From Alectryocaccobium sp964389285 (GTDB lineage Bacteria > Bacillota > Clostridia > Lachnospirales > Lachnospiraceae), in assembly GCA_964389285.1 (NCBI GenBank), contig CAYMCZ010000001.1, forward strand, positions 248,001 through 312,000: a DNA stretch of 64,000 nt. The letters run 5' to 3'. The notes below the pieces were generated by a model. It was not told the origin of the DNA, made no database searches, and saw only the letters and a program-made list of their open reading frames with translations. Below are positions 36,401-44,499 of the stretch, one piece after another. The translations under genes and the position numbers were made by a program. Position 1 is the first letter of the stretch. Every line of letters begins with the position of its first letter.

Positions 36401-36779
36401 GATCGGATTTTTCCGATACAACGGGTTTTGCCTCCGAAACCGCTTTTGAATCAGGTTTTATCCCGTTACTCTCAGGCTCTCCGGTTTCTTTTTCAAGATC
36501 CGGTTCCGTTTTGACTTCCGTTTCGGGTATAATTTCCTCCCCGTTTGCCTGCTCCGAAGTTTCTTCTGCTGTTTCCGAAACAGCGGTTTCTGTGGTGTCT
36601 TCCGTCTCCTGCGGCCCCGGCTCCCCGGTTTCATTCAAAACCTCCGAAGAAAGGACTTCCGCTTCGTTTTGTACTGTTTCCGCAGCCGGATCCTCTCCCG
36701 CGATTCCCGTAACGGCACTTGTCATTATCAATGCAGCCGATAAAAACGCCGCCAAAAATTTAAAGCTGTTCTTTTTCAT
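33492..36779 (-). CDS. Large multi-module surface protein ending in a binding-protein-like domain
   Basis: A 1095-residue exported protein. A signal peptide (1-28) is followed by a Glu/Thr/Pro-rich region (to about 145), a beta module near 155-280 (LPDGEYTVSADDFLWSGGTG, STAMSEPHWINYSY), a FIVAR-like helical segment (about 285-350), two modules beginning TNNTNMFKAV and TNNAKMFKVAG (355-610), a Gly/Asn/Ser linker (615-670), another beta module (ADGTYTPDSFSFSGGTGR, TTAMSAPHEITYTI) and a C-terminal part (about 820-1095) resembling the N-terminal half of the next gene's binding protein. No sortase motif is seen. The ATG at 36779 has GGAGG; an upstream TTG is rejected. A surface tetrapyrrole-capture role is inferred. 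Confidence 0.82.
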   Translation of the reverse strand: MKKNSFKFLAAFLSAALIMTSAVTGIAGEDPAAETVQNEAEVLSSEVLNETGEPGPQETEDTTETAVSETAEETSEQANGEEIIPETEVKTEPDLEKETGEPESNGIKPDSKAVSEAKPVVSEKSDQSEIKDKQVQTVERQRKGFNAVFTAQSDYTTTLPDGEYTVSADDFLWSGGTGKARLTLDKVVVSGGTATGYFTASSANMTHVFYAGHTPGNDEDPAYYDPNTGAMGDSVAAISEKKVSFPVKLNTTVEIACRSTAMSEPHWINYSYKITLDGTQQETAADYTAVDAALAKVPEDLSIYTEDSAAAVLAAIAAVDRTKTSNDQAAVDAMAKAIEDAVDALVLKPMDPQTVELAITNNTNMFKAVSAQLDVTEEATTLVMALSGTGYRNLFKGTYEEAVANGANTANWISGYQNAAGKWEFSIPIEDGENYVPCVAISESYYQGFLKGQNPIERAFYPRQVQIDVQAKTLTTGDYEYSKPLNVTNNAKMFKVAGAALDTVGGPNSNGYRAVLDLTMGSDAFSKAYVGTAGEAAAADSVIEIQDGRLFEIPVKWVETFGDPTTLKSLTGKAFIISFFSVKNQTWYEREFLIDEEAGTLTVNSVQEGGGSGGNESGGSGGNEGGGSGGNEGGGSGGNNDSGNGGNNGGSSGTDYPANTDGSTGAVDSSTGLADGTYTPDSFSFSGGTGRVQITCTKIVVKGGKAYATIVFSSSKYGYVKAAGGTYYPVVGNGTTTFEIPVELNKNNTIIGMTTAMSAPHEITYTIFPYLAAAEGKTVNGTGSGSSASGVMTVGEVNKMDEEAPVIAGLSAEGSGKAVTEHAEYIRIFDYEDNIKLVEIDMRKDTVLDKDYIEKHKDSSEEKKTAETENIKTETEAVINDDSGDKTEEKTKEEFISELYEADVIKYLVVPEDTVLPAGIEKQIIVVQLPKKNLCVNSEEALNELEQLDLLKNVKAVGTKEKDTENKTIKKGLKDKSIVYAGDYSKPDYKTMVKNKVDLVLASGNLVPLNDDVKKERNIKDSTPEQNKNLTADEYKDRLFEITSRYATLDIPMIMDRSADEKSDAAKAEWLSLYGIMFGKTDEASALIAKAAGTN

Positions 36780-36803
36780 TTGATCCTCCATAGTACGCAA
36801 ATA

Positions 36804-36824
36804 AAGGCATGCAGAGCATGCCTT
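36804..36824 (-). promoter_or_regulatory. hairpin between riboswitch and start codon (expression platform)
   Basis: Perfect 9-bp arms aaggcatgc (36804-36812, 36816-36824) with a 3-base loop lie between the B12 aptamer and the ribosome site. The sequence after it on the minus strand is TTTATTTG, a weak T-tail, so it may act as a terminator or block the nearby GGAGG site (about 36785) when B12 is bound. Confidence 0.65.
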
Positions 36825-36889
36825 GCGGTTGTTTCAAGGTTTTTTGTCTTAATTCGGAAACTCATTTTGCCGCCTTTCATAAAGCAGCT

Positions 36890-37025
36890 GCTCTTAAACA
36901 GAATATCCTGACTCAGCTTCAACGCGCGTCCCGCCTTCCCGGTATCCCAGTGACATAATGAGATTTGCTCCACAACACAGTTGCCGTTACAGTTCATGAT
37001 TCTAACATGATTCCTCTGCTTAAGT
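36890..37025 (-). ncRNA. Cobalamin riboswitch
   Basis: On the minus strand the leader shows, in order, blocks matching the cobalamin aptamer: GGAATCATG, CGGCAACTGTG, GTCACTGG, CCGGGAAGGCG and the B12-box-like GAGTCAGGATATTCTG at about 36896-36916. Binding of adenosylcobalamin or a related corrinoid is expected to turn off the surface protein, transporter and chelatase genes downstream. The edges are approximate. A -10-like TATAAT lies upstream near 37081-37086 without a clear -35. Confidence 0.88.
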
Positions 37026-37137
37026 ACCTGATTGAATATTTAATTAATGATTATTATATTGTTATCCGGTTCAAATATTGATTATAGCACTTTGTCGTAA
37101 ATAAATAAATGACTTTTTTATAGTATCGCATTATTTT

Positions 37138-38115
37138 TTATCCGGCAAAACCGGTGAGCAGCATTATCACCACTGAAGCCGCAAGGCATAATGCCTCGCA
37201 TATTATCGCCGCAGCGTACATAAGCCTGTTCGCTCTTTTAATGTCTTCATATTCTGCCGGCCTCTTAGCTTCCCCTATATAAGGCTTTTTATGTATTACA
37301 CCGAAGTAGCTTGCGTCTCCCGCAAGCTGTATTCCCAGCGCTCCCGCGTAAACACTCTCTGTCTGTGCCGAATTCGGGCTCGCATGGTTGCGGCAGTCTC
37401 TTTTATATATCCTGAAAGCCTCTTTCGGATCATATCCGCTTCCGCAGAAACGGCTGGCGAAAATACACAGATAAGCGCTCAGCCTGGCAGGTATGTAATT
37501 TAACATATCGTCAAATAACGCGGCCGCCCGTCCGAAATACAGATATCTTTCGTTTTTATATCCCACCATGGAATCCATCGTGTTTACGGCTTTATAAAAA
37601 AACCCTAAAATCGGCCCGCCTATGGCAGTATATATCAATGGCGCGATAACCCCGTCGGATGTGTTTTCGGCTACGGTTTCAACAGCCGCCTTTGTTATCC
37701 CGATGTCATCAAGCGTCTTTGTATCACGGCCAACTATCATGGATACCGCACGCCTTGCTTTTTCCGTATTGCCGCATTTCAGCGCATGATACACTTTCAT
37801 GCTCTCGGCCTTAAGAGAACCCGCCGCCAGTATATAATAGGTCAAAACCGCTTCAACCGCGGTTCCGAACCATGGATTAATAAAATACGGTATCAGAAGT
37901 ACCGCCGCACATGCTGCCGCTGTAACAGCGCATACCATAATTACCAACAGCTTACCGTTCCTTAAATCCTTTTCCTTTATTCCCGTATGAAGCTTTTTAT
38001 CGAGCACTGCGATTAGTTTTCCGATCAGACGAATCGGATGCGGCATGAAATGCGGATCCCCGATAAAAAGATCCAACGCAAAACCGACCGCGAGCGCAAG
38101 TATATGATATTTCAT
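37138..38115 (-). CDS. cbiB: Adenosylcobinamide-phosphate synthase
   Basis: A 325-residue membrane enzyme that joins cobyric acid to aminopropanol phosphate. LDLFIGDPHFMPHPIRLIG is the typical N-terminus; VETVAENTSDGVIAPLIY and DSMVGYKNERYLYFG, then HASPNSAQTESVYAGALGIQL are diagnostic CbiB blocks. Several membrane helices are visible. It is the first gene of this strand's cobalamin set but has its own promoter and lies upstream of the riboswitch, so it is not under that switch. Confidence 0.95.
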   Translation of the reverse strand: MKYHILALAVGFALDLFIGDPHFMPHPIRLIGKLIAVLDKKLHTGIKEKDLRNGKLLVIMVCAVTAAACAAVLLIPYFINPWFGTAVEAVLTYYILAAGSLKAESMKVYHALKCGNTEKARRAVSMIVGRDTKTLDDIGITKAAVETVAENTSDGVIAPLIYTAIGGPILGFFYKAVNTMDSMVGYKNERYLYFGRAAALFDDMLNYIPARLSAYLCIFASRFCGSGYDPKEAFRIYKRDCRNHASPNSAQTESVYAGALGIQLAGDASYFGVIHKKPYIGEAKRPAEYEDIKRANRLMYAAAIICEALCLAASVVIMLLTGFAG

Positions 38116-38157
38116 GGGTCTGCTCTTCTCTCATGGCCTCTTTTCAAATTAATTTTG

Positions 38158-38186
38158 ATTATACAACCCGACGGTTTGAGTGTAAA
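38158..38186 (-). promoter_or_regulatory. cbiB promoter
   Basis: On the minus strand, TTTACA (38181-38186), 17 bp and TATAAT (38158-38163) lie about 43 bp before the cbiB ATG. The transcript leader would be short and shows no riboswitch. Confidence 0.75.
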
Positions 38187-38316
38187 GAGAAAGAAGACCG
38201 GCGCGGTGACTTGCTGTCCGAACGGGACAGCCTTGTGCGAGGGTCCGTCTCGTGTTATACTTTCGAATAATACGTTGCAAGAAAGTCAGACACCGATACA
38301 GCCGCGGAAAACACGA

Positions 38317-40047
38317 ATGAAAAACATCTGGTATTATCTGAAGTCATATAAAAAAGAAACGATATTGGCTCCGGTATTTAAAATGCTGGAAGCCTTATTT
38401 GAGCTGATCATTCCTCTTATCGTCGCAAGCATTATCGACATCGGCATCAAGGGTAACGACAGCTCATTTATTATCAGCCGCGGCACTCTTATGATAGTTC
38501 TGGGGCTTATCGGCACGGCCATTTCGATAACCGGACAGTATTTTGCCGCTAAATGCTCCACCGGCTCGTGCCGTATGATCAGAAAAGATTTGTTTTATCA
38601 TATAGGCGATCTGACATATAAAGAGCTGGACGAGACGGGCACTTCACGTCTTATCACCACCATGACAAGCGACGTCAATCTAACCGAGCTCGGTATCAAC
38701 CGTTTTCTGAGGCTGATACTGCGTTCTCCTTTCATCATCGCCGGAGCCACGATAATGGCTATGATGATAAATATAAAGATGTCAATTATTTTCTGGGTAG
38801 TTATAGCTATACTGATCGCCATGATATATCTCATTATGCATACCGTAACACCCATGAATCGCCGCGTCCAGGAACAACTGGAGCGAGCCACCCGTTCTTT
38901 CAGGGAAAACCTGACCGGAGCCAGGGTTGTCAGGGCCTTTAACAGACAAAAAAAAGAGACCGATGATTTCAATGAAATCCACAACACTCTCTACAAAAGG
39001 CAGGTAAAGGCTGGCACCATCACCTCACTTTTAAATCCTTTCGGAGCAGCCGTCATAAATTTCGCCATTATCATACTTCTCTGGAGCGGGGCGATAAACG
39101 TTGACAATTCCCTGTTGACGCAGGGCGAGGTTGTCGCTCTGATAAACTATATGTCTCAAATACTCATTGAGCTTATCAAACTCGCAAATATGATACTGAT
39201 GACCTCAAGAGCAGTGGCCAGCTTTAAGAGAATTCAGCAGATCATGGCTATGAGTCCTTCAATCACAGGCGGTGAAATACCGCTTGCCGAAGGCAGGCCT
39301 CTTGATATAAAACTTAAAAACGTCTGTTTCGCTTACAACGAAACCGGCGGCAATGCCATAGATAATCTTAGCTGTCATATTCCGGCCGGAAGCAGGATCG
39401 GGGTGATAGGCGGCACCGGTGCCGGAAAAAGCACCCTTGTAGCTTTGATAGCCGGATACTACCGTCAGAAATCGGGCGAGATTCTTATCAACGATCTGCC
39501 GGTTGATATTTACGACACTGAGAGCGTTCTGGACAACATTTCGGTGGCTCCGCAAAAAGCCGCTCTTTTCAGAGGTACTCTGAAAGAGAACCTGCTTCTG
39601 GGCAATCACGACGCCTCCGACGAAGAATGCTACGACGCTCTAAGAGTCTCCTGCGCCATGGATTTCGTGAAACAAAAGGGGAGAGGGCTTTCTTTGTATG
39701 TGGATCAGAACGGGCAGAATTTCTCCGGAGGACAAAAGCAGCGCCTTACTATCGCCCGCGCCCTGCTTAAAAAATCCGGACTGCTTATTTTGGATGACAG
39801 TTATTCGGCCCTTGACTACTCCACTCAGGCCAAGATAAAAAACTCTCTGGAGAGCCGCGACAACACCCGCACGGTGATAACCGTTTCTCAGAGAGTGTCT
39901 TCAATATATAATTCCGACAGCATACTTGTTCTTGACAACGGAATCCTCGCCGGCTGCGGCAGACATGTCGATCTTTACAACAACTGTCCCGTTTACCGCG
40001 AAATCTGTCAGTCTCAAAATTTCAGGTTGGGGGGTGAATTCCGATGA
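38317..40047 (+). CDS. Heterodimeric ABC exporter subunit with degenerate ATP site
   Basis: A 576-residue fused membrane and ATPase half-transporter. It begins MKNIWYYLKSYKKETILAPV, has six membrane helices, then Walker A GGTGAGKSTL, signature FSGGQKQRLTIARAL and Walker B LLILDDSYSALD. Asp replaces the catalytic Glu after Walker B, as in one member of BmrC/BmrD-type heterodimers. The partner gene overlaps the stop (ATGA). The chosen ATG at 38317 fits the family start; a 93-codon upstream extension crosses the divergent cbiB gene and is rejected. Drug or peptide export is likely; the substrate is unknown. Confidence 0.92.
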   Translation: MKNIWYYLKSYKKETILAPVFKMLEALFELIIPLIVASIIDIGIKGNDSSFIISRGTLMIVLGLIGTAISITGQYFAAKCSTGSCRMIRKDLFYHIGDLTYKELDETGTSRLITTMTSDVNLTELGINRFLRLILRSPFIIAGATIMAMMINIKMSIIFWVVIAILIAMIYLIMHTVTPMNRRVQEQLERATRSFRENLTGARVVRAFNRQKKETDDFNEIHNTLYKRQVKAGTITSLLNPFGAAVINFAIIILLWSGAINVDNSLLTQGEVVALINYMSQILIELIKLANMILMTSRAVASFKRIQQIMAMSPSITGGEIPLAEGRPLDIKLKNVCFAYNETGGNAIDNLSCHIPAGSRIGVIGGTGAGKSTLVALIAGYYRQKSGEILINDLPVDIYDTESVLDNISVAPQKAALFRGTLKENLLLGNHDASDEECYDALRVSCAMDFVKQKGRGLSLYVDQNGQNFSGGQKQRLTIARALLKKSGLLILDDSYSALDYSTQAKIKNSLESRDNTRTVITVSQRVSSIYNSDSILVLDNGILAGCGRHVDLYNNCPVYREICQSQNFRLGGEFR

Positions 40048-41786
40048 AAAGCAATAACCGCTCCACTATTGGAAAACTGCTCTCCTATATCAGGCCGTAC
40101 AGACTTCTTTTCGTCATTTCCATACTTCTGACCGTGGTAACCGTTATGGCAAACATGATAATACCCATCATGTACGGAAAAGGCCTCGATCTTATAACAG
40201 GCCCCGGAAATGTAGATTTTAACGCCCTGATACACGTCATCCTGTTAATGGCAATCATTATACTAAGCGGAATGATGAGCCAGCTGATTACAGGATACAT
40301 AAATAACCGCATCACTTACAGAATAGTAAATGACATGCGCAAACAGACCTTTGAAAAACTCCAGCAGCTTCCCTTGTCATTTCTGGATTCAAAAGCAAGC
40401 GGAGAACTGCTGTCCAGATGCATCACGGATATTGAACAGATATCCGACGGGCTTCTTATGGGCTTCACACAGGTTTTCAACGGCTTACTGACTATTTTAT
40501 TTACCATCGTTTTTATGGTTCGCATAAATCCGTTTATTACGATAGCCGTGGTAGCGCTGAGTCCGCTGACGTTTTTGCTGACCAAATTTATCGCCTCCAG
40601 AACCCGAAACATGTTTATGCTTCAGTCAAGCACAAGGGGCGAACTTCTCGGCTTTACAAACGAAATGCTCGAAAACAGCAAGCTCGTTTACGCTTTTAAC
40701 CACAAAAAAGAAGCCCGCAGGACATTTGATGAGAAAAACGAACGTCTTTCTTCGCACACCTTAAAAGCGTTGTTCTTTTCATCCCTTGTAAATCCTTCCA
40801 CGAGACTTATTTATTCAATGCTTTATGTTATCGTAACAATCTTCGGAGGTCTTTCGGTACTTAAAGGCGCAATGACCGTGGGAAGCCTTACCGCCATGCT
40901 CGGATATACAAATCAGTATTCAAAACCTTTTAACGAGATCTCGGGAGTTGTGGCGGAATTTCAGAACGCAATAGCCTCAGCCGCAAGAGTTTTCGAAATT
41001 CTGGAGGCCGACTCAAAAGAATTGATCGGAAATGATCTTGCGGACAGAAACTCAGTGCAGGGAGACGTGGCATTTAATAATGTATCTTTCTCTTATGACA
41101 AAGACGCCGATCTTATAAAAGACTTTAATCTGAAAATAAACGCCGGACAGCGTGTAGCCATAGTCGGACCTACCGGCTGCGGAAAGACTACCCTTATAAA
41201 TCTGCTTATGAGGTTTTATGACGTGGATTCCGGAAAGATATGTATAGACGGCGCCGATATAAATGAAATGCCGTACGAAAAGCTCCGCAGCCATTACGGC
41301 ATGGTGCTTCAGGATATCTGGCTTAAAAGCGGAACGGTTTTGGAAAACATCGCCTACGGCAAACCGGGCGCTTCCCGCGACGAGATCATATCGGCCGCGA
41401 AAAACGCCTATGCTCATGATTTTATTACAAAACTTCCGGACGGATATGAGACTTACATAACGGAAGACGGCACTTCTTTGTCACAGGGACAGAAACAGCT
41501 TCTTTGCATCGCAAGGGTAATGCTCACGGATCCGCCGATGCTGATACTGGATGAAGCGACTTCGTCGGTTGACTCCATGACCGAAATCAGAATAACGAAC
41601 GCCTTTGACAAACTCATGCAGGGCCGCACGTCCTTTATCGTGGCGCACCGTCTCTCTACGATACAAAATGCCGATATCATCCTCGTCATGAACAACGGCA
41701 AAATAATCGAACAGGGCACCCATGAAGAACTGCTGTCAAGACAGGGCTTCTACTTCGACCTCTATAACAGCCAGTTTGCCGTGTAA
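40044..41786 (+). CDS. Heterodimeric ABC exporter subunit with canonical ATP site
   Basis: A 580-residue half-transporter. Six membrane helices (residues about 15-310) are followed by Walker A GPTGCGKTTL, signature LSQGQKQLLCIARVM and Walker B MLILDEATSSVD with catalytic Glu, then the His switch IVAHRLST. It pairs with the upstream gene, which has the degenerate site. A GGGGGT ribosome site lies inside the upstream gene and the overlap is four bases, so the two are coupled. Confidence 0.94.
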   Translation: MKSNNRSTIGKLLSYIRPYRLLFVISILLTVVTVMANMIIPIMYGKGLDLITGPGNVDFNALIHVILLMAIIILSGMMSQLITGYINNRITYRIVNDMRKQTFEKLQQLPLSFLDSKASGELLSRCITDIEQISDGLLMGFTQVFNGLLTILFTIVFMVRINPFITIAVVALSPLTFLLTKFIASRTRNMFMLQSSTRGELLGFTNEMLENSKLVYAFNHKKEARRTFDEKNERLSSHTLKALFFSSLVNPSTRLIYSMLYVIVTIFGGLSVLKGAMTVGSLTAMLGYTNQYSKPFNEISGVVAEFQNAIASAARVFEILEADSKELIGNDLADRNSVQGDVAFNNVSFSYDKDADLIKDFNLKINAGQRVAIVGPTGCGKTTLINLLMRFYDVDSGKICIDGADINEMPYEKLRSHYGMVLQDIWLKSGTVLENIAYGKPGASRDEIISAAKNAYAHDFITKLPDGYETYITEDGTSLSQGQKQLLCIARVMLTDPPMLILDEATSSVDSMTEIRITNAFDKLMQGRTSFIVAHRLSTIQNADIILVMNNGKIIEQGTHEELLSRQGFYFDLYNSQFAV

Positions 41787-41839
41787 ATCAGAAAACATAT
41801 ACCGACAGTCATTGACTCTTTGCAAGTTATCAAAAACCC

Positions 41840-43492
41840 TTACATCTGCTGCAATGCCCCGATCAGCGGAGGTATCAGCTGCTTTTTACGTGAAACGACA
41901 TTATCCAGCAGACAGCTTCCGTCTTTCGCCTCTTTTCCAAATGCGTTTTCAAGAGCCGCATCCGCTCCCTTTCCGAAAAATATCACTTCCGACGACTCAT
42001 CCAGAATATTGGTAAGCATCAAAAACACCATATCCAGTCTGTTTTCTCTGCACTCGTCCATAAGTTCCGGCATGAGACGCGCCTTAACATCGGCCACATC
42101 CTCCGCCGACATGAGATTAACCTGTCCCACGCCGAAATCAATATCGCCGGCATTAAATGTTTTGAAATCCTGATAAAATATTTCTTTTGTTGTTTTATTT
42201 TTCAGATTGCTGCCCGCACGGAACATGGTCTGCGCATATTTTTCCATATCATCTATACCGGCGAGCGCGGCAAGCGCTTCAGCCGCGGCTATATCCGCGC
42301 CCGTACACGTGGGCGATCTGAAAATCAGAGTGTCCGAAAGAATGGCTGAACAAAGGAGCCCCGCAATTCTTTCCGGAATCTCAACATGATTTTCACGGAA
42401 CATATTATAAATAATGGTAGCCGTACAGCCTACGGGATGATTTCTGAAAAGCACGGGAGAAACGGTCTCAAGCGAACCGAGTTTATGATGATCTATTATC
42501 TCCAGAATCTCCGCGTCCGCTATATTGTCAACCGCCTGGCTTTTTTCGTTGTGATCCACCATAATGATCTTCTTTTTGGGACAGCCTATCAGCTCGCGCC
42601 TGGAAATCATACCCTCGTATCTGCCTTTCGAGTCAAGCACGGGGTATTCCCTGAAACGTGTTTTGGAAGAAATCTCATTTACGTCGTCAACCTTGTCGTC
42701 TTTGGTAAATGTCACGATATTTTCGGATATCATCAGATGCTTCACCGGCATGGACTGATTGATGAGTTTTGCGATCTTATATGTGTCATATACGCTTGTA
42801 ATAACAGTGCAGCCCGTCTTTTTGGCCGCCTCAATTACTTCCGGGGCGATCTTTGCGGCAAGTCCCACAACTATGCAGCTTGCGTTCATCTCAATGAGCG
42901 AAAGAAGTTCTTCCGTCCTGTTGCCCGTAATAACAAGATCATTTTCGCTTATTACGGTTTCCATAAGATCTGTGCCAAAAGCTCCGATCCTTACGTTTCC
43001 CTGATCAAAACATCCTCTTTCATCTCCGGAAAGTATGATCCCGTCCAGAGTTTCGGCTATGCTTTTATATGTGGGAGATGCCTTTGACAAAGCTTCGCTT
43101 CCCGAATCATCCATATATGCATTTGCGATATCCTTTACCGAAATAATTCCTTTAAGTCTCCTTGCCTCATCTGCCACCGGAAGGGTTGCGGCTCCCGTTG
43201 AACCCATTTTTTCCCATGCCTTTTTTACGGAGATATCTTCCGTGACAGGCTCGGTCTCATGTATATCGATCTCTTTTACCTGGGTCCCGGCGTCTTCCAG
43301 AAACAACGGCGCCTCAAATCCGAAATAATTGAGCACAAACACCGTTTCTTCATTGAGCGAGCCGGCACGGGCCGGCTCGTATATTCCTTCCGATATCTGG
43401 TTTTTCAGATAACTGTATCCTATGGCCGAACAGACGGAGTCCGTATCCGGATTTTTATGTCCGATAACATAACACCTGTTTGTTTTTTTCAT
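41840..43492 (-). CDS. ppaC: Manganese-dependent inorganic pyrophosphatase with CBS-DRTGG insertion
   Basis: A 550-residue family II pyrophosphatase. The DHH domain motif GHKNPDTDSVCSAIGYSY binds Mn2+, and EIIDHHKLGSLETVSP and HPVGCTATIIYNMF are the later metal and linker blocks. Between them, CBS sequences (about residues 70-130 and 245-305) flank a DRTGG domain, giving the nucleotide-regulated form known from Clostridium. It hydrolyses pyrophosphate in the cytoplasm. The ribosome site is a run of G (GGGGGGG). The gene ends 54 bp from the convergent exporter. Confidence 0.95.
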   Translation of the reverse strand: MKKTNRCYVIGHKNPDTDSVCSAIGYSYLKNQISEGIYEPARAGSLNEETVFVLNYFGFEAPLFLEDAGTQVKEIDIHETEPVTEDISVKKAWEKMGSTGAATLPVADEARRLKGIISVKDIANAYMDDSGSEALSKASPTYKSIAETLDGIILSGDERGCFDQGNVRIGAFGTDLMETVISENDLVITGNRTEELLSLIEMNASCIVVGLAAKIAPEVIEAAKKTGCTVITSVYDTYKIAKLINQSMPVKHLMISENIVTFTKDDKVDDVNEISSKTRFREYPVLDSKGRYEGMISRRELIGCPKKKIIMVDHNEKSQAVDNIADAEILEIIDHHKLGSLETVSPVLFRNHPVGCTATIIYNMFRENHVEIPERIAGLLCSAILSDTLIFRSPTCTGADIAAAEALAALAGIDDMEKYAQTMFRAGSNLKNKTTKEIFYQDFKTFNAGDIDFGVGQVNLMSAEDVADVKARLMPELMDECRENRLDMVFLMLTNILDESSEVIFFGKGADAALENAFGKEAKDGSCLLDNVVSRKKQLIPPLIGALQQM

Positions 43493-43507
43493 ATTCCCCC
43501 CCCTGTA

Positions 43508-44065
43508 TCAACCTGTTTTCTTTGAAATGAGTTTTTCAATTTTCTCTCTTACCTGACCCATATCGGCAGTCGGCTCGAAGCGTGCTACCACGTCACCTTC
43601 CCTGTCCACCAAAAACTTTGTAAAGTTCCATTTGATTTCCGGATTGTCTTTATAATCTTTATCTATTTTTTTAAGCAAAATGCTCATGGCCATGGCTTTG
43701 GGACCGTTCCCGAAGCCTTCAAAGCCTTTTTTTGTTTTCAGATAATTAAATAAAGGAAGGGCATTTTCGCCGTTTACGTCAGACTTTTTCATCTGAGGGA
43801 ATTGCGTGTTATACTTAAGAGTACAGAACTCATGTATTTCCTCATCGGTTCCCGGCGTCTGACCGGCAAACTGGTTGCAGGGCACGTCAATTATCTCAAG
43901 CCCCCTGTCGTGAAACTCTTCGTACATTTCCTCAAGCGCCTTATATTGCGGGGTGAATCCGCAGCCTGTAGCGGTATTGACTATAAGAATGACTTTTCCG
44001 CGGTACTCTTCCAGAGAAAGCTGCGTTCCGTCCGGATAAGGTACGCTGTACTGATAAATACCCAT
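43508..44065 (-). CDS. Glutathione peroxidase-family thiol peroxidase
   Basis: A 185-residue peroxidase. VNTATGCGFTPQYKALEE holds the peroxidatic residue as Cys rather than selenocysteine; PCNQFAGQTPGTDEEIHEFC and WNFTKFLVDREGDVV are family blocks. Cys forms usually take electrons from thioredoxin, and the thioredoxin and reductase genes are immediately upstream. The ATG at 44065 has AAGGAG; an eight-codon extension is less likely. Confidence 0.94.
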   Translation of the reverse strand: MGIYQYSVPYPDGTQLSLEEYRGKVILIVNTATGCGFTPQYKALEEMYEEFHDRGLEIIDVPCNQFAGQTPGTDEEIHEFCTLKYNTQFPQMKKSDVNGENALPLFNYLKTKKGFEGFGNGPKAMAMSILLKKIDKDYKDNPEIKWNFTKFLVDREGDVVARFEPTADMGQVREKIEKLISKKTG

Positions 44066-44118
44066 AACAGATCTCCTTTCATCCTGCATGTATTTCAGCG
44101 TCTTTCGGGATCCCGTTT

Positions 44119-44430
44119 TTAAAGATTGCCCAAAATAAACTGTTTCAGGTTTTCTTTAGGCTGAAAACCCTGAGTTATGTCTATGGCTTTTCCGTTTTTG
44201 AAAAAAACTATCGTAGGTACGGCGGTTATCATGTTTGCCTGCGCTGCCGCGGGATTCGCGTCTATATCGCAGCTGAAAAATTCAACCTGTCCGCTCATCT
44301 CTCCGGCGAGTTCATCAAATACGGGAGCCAGCATCTGACAGGGCCCGCACCAAGTCGCGCTGAAATCAACCACAGCTGCAGCGCTTTTTTCCACCGCCGA
44401 TAAATCATTGTTTTTAATTACGTTTATCAT
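44119..44430 (-). CDS. trxA: Thioredoxin
   Basis: A 103-residue thioredoxin with the active site WCGPC in DFSATWCGPCQML, and cis-Pro in ITAVPTIVFFKNG. It reduces disulfides and should feed the adjacent peroxidase. AGGAGG six bases before the ATG at 44430 fixes the start; 21 upstream codons are rejected. It lies about 70 bp past the reductase gene. Confidence 0.95.
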   Translation of the reverse strand: MINVIKNNDLSAVEKSAAAVVDFSATWCGPCQMLAPVFDELAGEMSGQVEFFSCDIDANPAAAQANMITAVPTIVFFKNGKAIDITQGFQPKENLKQFILGNL

Positions 44431-44499
44431 TTTTTTCCTCCTGTAAATCTTATAATTTTTATATGTGAACGCATGCAGTAAAGCCGCGGACACGTCTGT

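Noticed and set aside
38212..38310. Second riboswitch before the ABC exporter
   Set aside because: A small hairpin (gctgtcc/ggacagc) and AGTCAGACACC vaguely recall a B12 box, but the other aptamer blocks are missing.
38038..38316. 93-codon upstream extension of the first exporter subunit
   Set aside because: It overlaps the divergent cbiB gene and its promoter; family start and membrane topology fit the ATG at 38317.
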